10,627 nt of DNA from Pseudomonadota bacterium (GTDB lineage Bacteria > Pseudomonadota > Alphaproteobacteria > UBA8366 > JADFVY01). Shown here in pieces: positions 5,567 to 10,627 of the stretch (positions are counted from its first letter, which is position 1; each line of letters begins with the position of its first letter). Below the pieces are notes generated by a model. That model searched no databases, was not told the origin of the DNA, and worked only from the letters and a program-made list of their open reading frames with translations. The translations under genes were made by a program, and so were the position numbers. The stretch is taken from NCBI GenBank assembly GCA_015222795.1, contig JADFVY010000234.1, positions 1 through 10,627 on the forward strand, in the 5' to 3' direction.

Positions 5567-6670
5567 ATGATTCGCAGACTGATTCGATTTGTCCCCGCTA
5601 TTGCGTTGCTGACCGGCCTGGCGCTGGTCACCAGCGCCTGTGGCATATTCTTCGACAAGAGCAAGCGCAGGCCTTCCTCGCACGCGCAGCCCGTGGCGGT
5701 CCAACCGGTGGAGGCGAGCCCGCAAGAACCATTTGCCGTCGTTCCTACGCCTGGCACGCCGGCCATTCCGGTGCCGGCCAGCGGCCTGCACAGGGTAGAG
5801 CGCGGCAATACCGTCTATGCGGTCTCGCGTCTTTACGGCGTCCCGGTTCGCGCCATCATCGAGAGTAATGGATTGACCCCGCCCTATCTGTTGAAAGTTG
5901 GTGAAAACCTGACCATCCCGAATCGCCGGGGGCACCGGGTGGTCAAGGGCGAAACCGTCTACAGCATTTCGCGCGCCTATGACGTTCCCATAAGCGAGTT
6001 AACGCGTGCCAACGGCATTGCCGCGCCCTATACGATCGTCATCGGCCAGGAACTGGTGATCCCGGCCGTGGCCGGCACCCGGATGGCCGCCGCCAGCCCG
6101 CGACCCGCGCCGGGTGGCACGGTCGATATCCAGGAACTTCCCGCGCCCGTGGCAAGTCCGGCGCCCGTGGCAAGTCCGGCGCCAGCGGCCAATCCGGCAC
6201 CCGCGCCGACACCACCGCCCGCGATCAAGGCGACCCCCAAACAGATTGCGGCATTGCCCAAGCCGCCGGCCCGCGCCAGTTCGACTTTTCTCTGGCCGGT
6301 TAAAGGAAAACTGATTTCCCGTTTCGGCAGCCAGCAGGCCGGTCAGCATAATGACGGCATCAATATCAGCGCCAAGCGAGGGACAACCGTGAAGGCGGCG
6401 GAAAATGGCGTTGTAGCCTATGCCGGCAACGAATTACGGGGCTTTGGAAATTTGCTTCTGGTCAAGCATGCGGATGGCTACATGACCGCCTATGCCCACA
6501 ACGAAGCGCTGCTGGTCGGACGCGGCGCCAAGGTCAAAAAAGGCCAGGCAATCGCCCGGATCGGCAGTACCGGCAGCGTCGGTTCGCCGCAACTGCATTT
6601 CGAGGTCCGCAAGGGTCGAAAGGCGGTCGATCCCCTGCGCTACCTGCCCCGCAAGTCGGCGAGTAACTGA
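5567..6670 (+). CDS. nlpD: NlpD/DipM-like lipoprotein: two LysM plus degenerate LytM (M23) domain
   Basis: Envelope protein probably binding peptidoglycan and activating a cell-division amidase. 367 residues from ATG 5567. It starts with a signal peptide (basic MIRRLIR, hydrophobic 9-21) and VTSAC with Cys25, a lipobox weak at -3 (Thr). Then come LysM1 (about 74-119), LysM2 (about 122-166), a Pro/Ala linker with hexapeptide repeats (167-239), and a LytM/M23 domain (240-360) ending LHFEVRKGRKAVDPLRYLP. Active-site residues are incomplete: the H-x2-G-x-D motif reads HNDGIN (Asp to Asn266) and H-x-H reads QLH (His to Gln342), while His261, His311 and His344 remain. E. coli NlpD is likewise degenerate and activates AmiC, so activation rather than hydrolysis is the likely role. 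A TTG at 5510 would place a hydrophilic stretch before the signal peptide and is rejected. It follows surE-pcm as in enterobacteria, but no rpoS follows. Confidence 0.93.
   Translation: MIRRLIRFVPAIALLTGLALVTSACGIFFDKSKRRPSSHAQPVAVQPVEASPQEPFAVVPTPGTPAIPVPASGLHRVERGNTVYAVSRLYGVPVRAIIESNGLTPPYLLKVGENLTIPNRRGHRVVKGETVYSISRAYDVPISELTRANGIAAPYTIVIGQELVIPAVAGTRMAAASPRPAPGGTVDIQELPAPVASPAPVASPAPAANPAPAPTPPPAIKATPKQIAALPKPPARASSTFLWPVKGKLISRFGSQQAGQHNDGINISAKRGTTVKAAENGVVAYAGNELRGFGNLLLVKHADGYMTAYAHNEALLVGRGAKVKKGQAIARIGSTGSVGSPQLHFEVRKGRKAVDPLRYLPRKSASN
6143..6196 (+). repeat. Three 18-bp tandem units encoding APVASP in the NlpD linker
   Basis: GCGCCCGTGGCAAGTCCG occurs twice in perfect tandem (6143-6160, 6161-6178); a third diverged copy follows (6179-6196, APAANP). 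They encode a Pro/Ala hexapeptide in the spacer between the LysM and LytM domains. Copy number may vary between strains and set linker length. Confidence 0.9.
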
Positions 6671-6756
6671 TTAGCGGTTGTCAGCATCGAGCGACCTCGT
6701 CCTTCGAGACGGGCCTCCGGCCCTCCTCAGGATGAGGACACAAATGTTGACGCTTC

Positions 6757-6773
6757 TTTCTTACAATAAGAAA
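6757..6773. repeat. AT-rich hairpin between the two inverted repeat copies
   Basis: TTTCTTA, a CAA loop, then TAAGAAA: a perfect 7-bp stem. It sits in the only AT-rich stretch of the spacer and is framed by two copies of AAATGTTG (6742-6749, 6773-6780). The stem is weak, with no GC clamp, so it is not called a terminator. Confidence 0.6.
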
Positions 6774-6797
6774 AATGTTGGAGCCTCATCCTGAGGA

Positions 6798-6813
6798 GGC
6801 TGCGCGAGCAGCC
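6798..6813. repeat. GC stem-loop with GNRA-type tetraloop inside repeat copy B
   Basis: GGCTGC, loop GCGA, then GCAGCC: a perfect 6-bp stem. The same place in copy A holds a different palindrome, GGGCC-TCC-GGCCC (6711-6723). The structure is kept while the bases differ. Confidence 0.65.
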
Positions 6814-6870
6814 GTCTCGAAGCCTCATCCTGAGCTTGCCGAAGGACGAGGTCGCGCAAGCCCCGGCCCG

Positions 6871-7725
6871 CTACTCCAGTGGCTGCCCCAGGCGGCCGGC
6901 TAGTTCCTGGATATATTGCCAGGCGACACGGCCCGAGCGTGCGCCGCGAGTCATGGACCATTCCACCGCCCCGGCGCGCCATTCTTCCTCGGCGACCTTC
7001 AGGCCGTAGTGGGCGATATAGCCGGCGATCATCGCAAAATAGGTTTCCTGATCGCAATTGTGGAAGCCGAGCCACAGGCCGAACCGGTCCGAAAGCGAGA
7101 CCTTCTCCTCGACCGCCTCGGAAGGATTGATCGCGGTTGAGCGCTCATTGTCGATCATGTCGCGCGGCATCAGATGGCGGCGGTTCGATGTCGCGTAGAA
7201 AATGACATTGCCCGGGCGGCCCTCGATGCCGCCCTCCAGCACCGCCTTCAACGATTTGTAACTGGTGTCGGAGGTGTCGTCGAAAGACAGATCGTCGCAG
7301 AACAGGATGGTGCGCCGGGCGGTGTCGCGCAGGAAGGTCAGCAGCCGGGGCAGCGAGTCGACATCCTCGCGGTGAATCTCCACCAGCAGCAGGCCGCCGG
7401 GGCCTTCGCCGTTGACTTGTGCGTGCGCCGCCTTGACCAGCGAACTCTTGCCTGACCCGCGCGCGCCCCATAACAGTGCATTGTTGGCCGGGAAGCCGTT
7501 GGCGAAACGTCTTGTGTTTTCAAGTAGTTGGTCGGTCTGATAGTTGATGCCCCGCAGCAATCCGATATCGACGCGGTTGACGCTGGCGACCCCTTCCAGC
7601 ATACCGATATCGGCCCGCCAGACGAAGGCTTCGGCGCTGTTCAGGTCGGGTTGCGCGGGCTGCGCGGGCGCCAGGCGCTCCAGCGCTTCGGCGATTCTTT
7701 GTAAAAGGTCATTTTCCAGCGTCAT
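6871..7725 (-). CDS. DUF815-family AAA+ ATPase
   Basis: P-loop ATPase of the DUF815 (PF05673) family, common in Proteobacteria but of unknown cellular role. 284 residues from ATG 7725. An N-terminal helix (LLQRIAEALERL) and a linker rich in Ala/Pro/Gln precede the ATPase core: Walker A GARGSGKSS (87-95), Walker B TILFCDDLSFD (139-149), sensor-1-like YATSNRRHL (177-185), an arginine-finger-like SLSDRFG (210-216), and a C-terminal sensor-2-like RGARSGR (260-266). No membrane segment or DNA-binding domain is visible. An upstream in-frame ATG at 7791 would add 22 residues; 7725 is preferred because MTLENDLLQRIAEALERL looks like the family N-terminus and AAGAGA stands upstream. It converges on nlpD and diverges from yajC. 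Its usual place beside yajC-secDF in this group suggests conserved neighbourhood, not proven function. Confidence 0.92.
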   Translation of the reverse strand: MTLENDLLQRIAEALERLAPAQPAQPDLNSAEAFVWRADIGMLEGVASVNRVDIGLLRGINYQTDQLLENTRRFANGFPANNALLWGARGSGKSSLVKAAHAQVNGEGPGGLLLVEIHREDVDSLPRLLTFLRDTARRTILFCDDLSFDDTSDTSYKSLKAVLEGGIEGRPGNVIFYATSNRRHLMPRDMIDNERSTAINPSEAVEEKVSLSDRFGLWLGFHNCDQETYFAMIAGYIAHYGLKVAEEEWRAGAVEWSMTRGARSGRVAWQYIQELAGRLGQPLE

Positions 7726-7779
7726 TGGGGGTTCTCTTATCGTCAATGCATCCCTATATGTCGCCGAGCGCGACGCGGA

Positions 7780-7807
7780 CAGATAACACATGGCGTCGCG
7801 TCGTCAA
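7780..7807 (-). promoter_or_regulatory. Weak candidate promoter for the DUF815 gene
   Basis: On the minus strand TTGACG (7807-7802, 5/6 to the -35 consensus) is followed after 16 bases by TATCTG (7785-7780, a poor -10). Transcription toward the ATG at 7725 would leave a leader of roughly 45-50 bases. The -10 is the weak part, so this is tentative. Confidence 0.3.
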
Positions 7808-7835
7808 ACATATGCCGGATCATTATCGACGAGCC

Positions 7836-7864
7836 TTGGTATTCACGGCCTGGGTCGTTATAGT
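7836..7864 (+). promoter_or_regulatory. Predicted sigma-70 promoter for yajC-secD-secF
   Basis: TTGGTA (7836-7841, 4/6) and TATAGT (7859-7864, 5/6) are separated by 17 bases, followed by a GC-rich discriminator (CCGGCG). The start site would be near 7871, at the foot of the palindrome at 7874-7889, with a leader of about 48 bases. This is among the best promoter matches in the window and is placed as expected for the Sec operon. Confidence 0.55.
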
Positions 7865-7894
7865 CCGGCGATTCGCCGCTTAAGCGGCGCCGGA
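7864..7894 (+). promoter_or_regulatory. Palindrome/hairpin at the 5' end of the yajC leader
   Basis: CGCCGCTTAAGCGGCG (7874-7889) is a perfect 16-bp palindrome. It extends outward as TCCGG (7864-7868) pairing with CCGGA (7890-7894) across a 5-base bulge. No U-run follows, so it is not a terminator. It could be an operator just downstream of the start site, or a 5' stem protecting the message. Structure is seen; function is inferred. Confidence 0.6.
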
Positions 7895-7918
7895 TGATAG
7901 AATAGAAGGGGGTTCAGA

Positions 7919-8275
7919 ATGCTTATTTCAACAGCCTGGGCACAGGATGCCACTGCCGCGGGCGGTGGCGATTTCATCATGTCGCTCGTGCCGCTGGTCG
8001 CCATATTCGGCATCATGTATTTCCTGCTCATCCGGCCGCAGCAGCAGAAAGCGAAGGCGCACCGCGAACAGGTCGCGTCGGCGCGGCGCGGCGACCGCGT
8101 GGTAACGGGCGGCGGCCTGATCGGCACCGTCGTGCGGGTCGATGACGAAAATGACGAGGTCATCGTCGAATTGGCGGAGGGCATGCGCGTGCACGCCCTG
8201 CGCAGCACCCTGATGGACGTGCGCAGCAAGAGCGAACCCGTCGGCGGCGCCGCCAACGACGACAGCAAGAAATAA
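7919..8275 (+). CDS. yajC: Sec translocase accessory subunit YajC
   Basis: Small inner-membrane protein that copurifies with SecDF and SecYEG; not essential in E. coli. 118 residues: a short N-terminus (MLISTAWAQDATAAGGG), one membrane helix (about 19-38, MSLVPLVAIFGIMYFLLIRP), the hallmark RPQQQKAK just after it (39-46), then a cytoplasmic beta-rich domain (GDRVVTGGGLIGTVVRVDDENDEVIVEL) and a polar tail. ATG 7919 has a strong Shine-Dalgarno (GAAGGGGG, ending 7912, 6 bases away). First gene of yajC-secD-secF; secD starts 21 bases after its stop. Length is normal for alphaproteobacteria. Confidence 0.96.
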   Translation: MLISTAWAQDATAAGGGDFIMSLVPLVAIFGIMYFLLIRPQQQKAKAHREQVASARRGDRVVTGGGLIGTVVRVDDENDEVIVELAEGMRVHALRSTLMDVRSKSEPVGGAANDDSKK

Positions 8276-8296
8276 CCAGGACCGGAGCGAAGCCGC

Positions 8297-9877
8297 ATGC
8301 TGTTTTTCCCAACCTGGAAGAAGGCGATGGTCATCGTCGTCTGCGCATTGGGCGTGATCTACGCCGCGCCCAACTTTGTAGCCAAGGAAACGGCGGAGTC
8401 CATTCAAACCGCGCTACCCTACTTCGGACTGGGCAGTCAGGTCAGTCTCGGCCTCGATCTGCAAGGCGGCTCCTACCTGCTGGTCCAGGTCCAGGGCGAT
8501 GAAGTCATCGCCGAACGGCTTGACAGCACGATCGATGTGGTGCGCCGTACACTCAGGGACGCCAAGTTGGGTTACAAACCGCCTCCCCATGTCGAAGGCG
8601 CCGCGATCAAGTTCAGGATTCTCGATCCCGCGCGTGCCGACGAGGTAGCCGGGCTGATGCGTGGCGCCGCCTCCGATATGGTGGTCGAAGTGGGCGAGGG
8701 CGGCAGTTTCTCACTGAGCTATAGCGAGCAGGAAACCACCGCGATCTTGAACCGGACGCTGGAACAGTCGATCGAGATCGTGCGCCGCCGGATCGACCAG
8801 ACCGGCACCAAGGAGCCGCTGATTCAGCGCCAGGGATCGGACCGCATCCTGATCCAGTTGCCAGGTGTCGATGATCCCGAGGCCATCAAGGACCTTCTGA
8901 AGGCGACCGCCAAAATGACCTTCCAATTCCAGAGCAAGACATCGACTCTGGAAGAGGCATTGTCCAGGGGCGTGCCGCCAGGCCAGGAAATCGTCGAATC
9001 CAAGGGCAATCCGCAGATTAAATATCTGCTCGAGAAAAGAGTCATTGTCGGCGGCGAAAGTCTGGTCGATGCCCAATCCACCTTCGATCAAAACAATCAG
9101 CCGGCAGTCAGTTTCCGGTTCGACGGCGCCGGCGGCCAGAAATTCGCAACGGCCACGCAGAATAATGTGGGCAGAATTTTCGCCATTGTTCTCGACGGTA
9201 AAGTCATCAGCGCGCCGGTGATTCGCTCGGCCATCGTGGGTGGTAGCGGCCAGATCACCGGCAACTTCACGTCCACCGAAACCCGCGACCTCTCGATCCT
9301 GCTGCGCGCCGGCGCCTTGCCCGCGCCGCTGATCGTTATCGAGGAGCGCACCGTCGGGCCGGGCCTCGGCCAGGATTCCATCGATGCCGGCCAGTTTGCC
9401 AGCATATTGGGGCTGGTTCTCGTGGTGGCGTTCATGGTGGCGGCCTACGGATTGTTCGGGTCGCTGGCGGATATAGCGCTGGCCTTTAACGCCGCGTTGA
9501 TTCTCGGTGTATTGTCGTTCACCCAGGCGACGCTGACGTTGCCTGGCATCGCCGGCATCGTGCTGACCTTCGGCATGGCGGTGGACGCCAACGTGCTGAT
9601 CTTCGAGCGCATCCGCGAGGAGGCTTTGGCGGGGCGCACGCCGGTGAACGCGATCGACGCGGGCTATAAGCGCGCCATCACGACCATCATCGACGCCAAT
9701 CTGACGACCTTCATCGCGGCATTGGTGCTGTTCATTTTCGGGTCGGGTCCGGTTAAGGGATTCTCGGTAACGCTTATGATTGGCATCGCGAGCTCCATGT
9801 TTACCGCGATCATGGTGACCCGCCTGTTGATCGTGATCTGGGTGCGCCGCCGCCGCCCCGCCGAACTGCCGATATGA
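8297..9877 (+). CDS. secD: Protein translocase subunit SecD
   Basis: RND-family membrane protein that, with SecF, uses the proton gradient to aid late steps of Sec export and release on the periplasmic side. 526 residues, near the usual alphaproteobacterial size and shorter than E. coli (615), the difference lying in the periplasmic region. TM1 is at about 10-23; VSLGLDLQGGSYLLVQV (49-65) opens the large periplasmic P1 domain, which runs to about 365. Five further helices follow, starting near SILGLVLVVAFMVAAYGLFG, with the RND motif FGMAVDANVLIFERIREE (about 425-442; Asp430 is the conserved acidic residue linked to proton use) and TTIIDANLTTFIAALVLF. ATG 8297 has GGAG 9 bases upstream. secF starts 22 bases after the stop. 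No defect seen. Confidence 0.98.
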   Translation: MLFFPTWKKAMVIVVCALGVIYAAPNFVAKETAESIQTALPYFGLGSQVSLGLDLQGGSYLLVQVQGDEVIAERLDSTIDVVRRTLRDAKLGYKPPPHVEGAAIKFRILDPARADEVAGLMRGAASDMVVEVGEGGSFSLSYSEQETTAILNRTLEQSIEIVRRRIDQTGTKEPLIQRQGSDRILIQLPGVDDPEAIKDLLKATAKMTFQFQSKTSTLEEALSRGVPPGQEIVESKGNPQIKYLLEKRVIVGGESLVDAQSTFDQNNQPAVSFRFDGAGGQKFATATQNNVGRIFAIVLDGKVISAPVIRSAIVGGSGQITGNFTSTETRDLSILLRAGALPAPLIVIEERTVGPGLGQDSIDAGQFASILGLVLVVAFMVAAYGLFGSLADIALAFNAALILGVLSFTQATLTLPGIAGIVLTFGMAVDANVLIFERIREEALAGRTPVNAIDAGYKRAITTIIDANLTTFIAALVLFIFGSGPVKGFSVTLMIGIASSMFTAIMVTRLLIVIWVRRRRPAELPI

Positions 9878-9899
9878 CCCCGGGGAACGGAATATAGCC

Positions 9900-10627
9900 A
9901 TGAAAAAACTACGTATCGTTCCGGCGAATACCGCCATCGACTTTATGGGCAAGCGCCTGATCGCCTTTGCATTCTCGACGGTTCTGATCGTGAGCGCGTT
10001 GGGCCTGTCACTTGGCAGCGGGTTGAATTTGGGCATCGATTTCCTGGGCGGGATCCTGCTGGAAATACAGACTACGGAGCCGGCTGACGTTGGCCAACTG
10101 CGTTCGGATTTAGGGTCTCTCGGCCTCGGCGAGGTCAGCCTGCAGGAATTCGGGTCCGAGGACGTGGTGCTGATTCGCGTGCAGCGACAGGAGGGCGGCG
10201 ACGAGGCTCAGCAAGTGGCCATCAAGAAGATTCGCGATAAGCTGGGTGACGGAGTCGAGGAATATCGCAGAACCGAAACCGTCGGCCCCACCGTCGGCGC
10301 GGAATTGAAGGAAGCCGCCATTTTGGCCATCGGGTCGGCGATTCTGGCGATTCTGATCTATATCTGGTTCCGCTTCGAATGGCAGTTCGGCATTGCGGCG
10401 ATTATCGCGCTGATCCATGACGTGCTGACCACAATCGGCCTGTTCGCGCTGTTCCAACTGGAGTTCAACCTGGCCACCGTGGCCGCGGTTTTGACCATCG
10501 CCGGCTATTCGATCAACGATACCGTGGTCGTGTTCGACCGGGTTCGCGAGAACCTGCGGAAATACAAGAAATTGTCATTGGTTGAACTGTTCAACCTGTC
10601 GATCAACGAAACCCTGGCGCGCACCAC
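9900..10627 (+). CDS. secF: Protein translocase subunit SecF (3' end missing)
   Basis: Partner of SecD in the Sec accessory complex. The frame is open from ATG 9900 to the window end, giving 242 complete codons, so it is cut by the edge and not broken. Visible parts: N-terminal helix (about 20-38), LNLGIDFLGGILLEI (42-56) opening the small periplasmic P4 domain, TVGPTVGAELKEAAILA leading into TM2, IALIHDVLTTIGLFALF (TM3), and AGYSINDTVVVFDRVRENL (TM4), the SecF counterpart of the SecD FGMAVDANVLIFERIREE motif. The last helices lie beyond the window. In FLGGILLE, Ile replaces the Thr most familiar to me at that place. GGGGAACGGAA (9882-9892) provides the ribosome binding site. secD and secF are separate genes here, not fused. 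Confidence 0.97.
   Translation, partial: MKKLRIVPANTAIDFMGKRLIAFAFSTVLIVSALGLSLGSGLNLGIDFLGGILLEIQTTEPADVGQLRSDLGSLGLGEVSLQEFGSEDVVLIRVQRQEGGDEAQQVAIKKIRDKLGDGVEEYRRTETVGPTVGAELKEAAILAIGSAILAILIYIWFRFEWQFGIAAIIALIHDVLTTIGLFALFQLEFNLATVAAVLTIAGYSINDTVVVFDRVRENLRKYKKLSLVELFNLSINETLART

Larger units (their letters stand above)
6691..6855. repeat. Nested inverted-repeat element in a convergent spacer (dispersed palindromic repeat)
   Basis: This 165-bp stretch between the ends of nlpD (+) and the DUF815 gene (-) is bounded by perfect 16-bp inverted ends (GCGACCTCGTCCTTCG at 6691-6706 and its complement at 6840-6855). A second perfect 16-bp inverted pair lies inside (6722-6737 and 6784-6799). Copy A (6691-6737) and copy B (from 6784) are inverted versions of one unit. 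Copy B runs on into a short unit (6823-6851) of the type CCTCATCCTGAG...GAAGGACGAGG, which from memory is abundant between genes in many alphaproteobacteria. No coding sequence or transposase is present. Likely a non-coding dispersed repeat, possibly acting on the 3' ends of both transcripts. Confidence 0.85.

Noticed and set aside
5161..5935. Long minus-strand frames (215 and 196 codons) opposite pcm/nlpD
   Set aside because: Antisense to coding sequence with no domain; they also cross the pcm-nlpD gap without a plausible start signal.
6691..6855. Insertion sequence remnant
   Set aside because: Inverted ends are present, but there is no transposase fragment and no target duplication at the outer ends; a dispersed non-coding repeat explains it better.
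8711..10036. 441-codon open frame on the minus strand opposite secD/secF
   Set aside because: It lies wholly antisense to secD and early secF, both clear genes. Its product is rich in His, Arg, Gln and Asp with no recognisable domain, as expected for a shadow frame in GC-rich coding DNA.
1..10627. tRNA, rRNA, CRISPR, phage or toxin-antitoxin genes
   Set aside because: No cloverleaf, rRNA segment, spaced repeat array, integrase or small paired ORFs was seen on either strand.

Overview
The window reads as a conserved housekeeping stretch of a GC-rich alphaproteobacterial chromosome, most likely from the Rhodospirillales or relatives. The support is the gene order tatA-tatB-tatC-serS-surE-pcm-nlpD / DUF815 ATPase / yajC-secD-secF, the alphaproteobacterial style of TatA, TatB, SerRS and YajC, the frequent TGATG and ATGA stop/start overlaps, and a convergent spacer holding a CCTCATCCTGAG-type palindromic repeat of the kind scattered through alphaproteobacterial genomes. 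Taxonomy is inferred from these features, not from a search.

Layout. Bases 1-909 are the 3' part of an FbpC-type ABC transporter ATPase whose Walker A lies before the window. Then tatA, tatB and tatC (1015-2710) encode the complete twin-arginine translocase. After an 83-base gap with a good promoter and an inverted repeat come serS, surE and pcm (2794-5509): seryl-tRNA synthetase, a survival nucleotidase and a protein-repair methyltransferase. nlpD (5567-6670) encodes a LysM/LytM-type lipoprotein that looks catalytically dead and probably activates amidases. A convergent spacer (6671-6870) holds nested inverted repeats. On the minus strand lies a DUF815 AAA+ ATPase (6871-7725). A 193-base divergent spacer with a strong promoter candidate and a palindrome precedes yajC, secD and the 5' part of secF (7919 to the window end), the accessory module of the Sec translocase.

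Functional picture. Both major inner-membrane export systems, Tat for folded and Sec for unfolded proteins, sit within 10 kb, with translation, repair and cell-wall genes between them. surE-pcm-nlpD is the order that precedes rpoS in enterobacteria, but here no rpoS follows.

The genes are ordinary and I see no new defence, mobile or biosynthetic system. The points of interest are regulatory or structural: the structured repeat at 6691-6855, an inverted repeat inside the serS promoter, matching -10/discriminator sequences at nlpD and yajC with possible leaderless nlpD, and oppositely charged C-terminal tails on TatB and TatC. All ORFs appear intact; the two end genes are cut only by the window edges.
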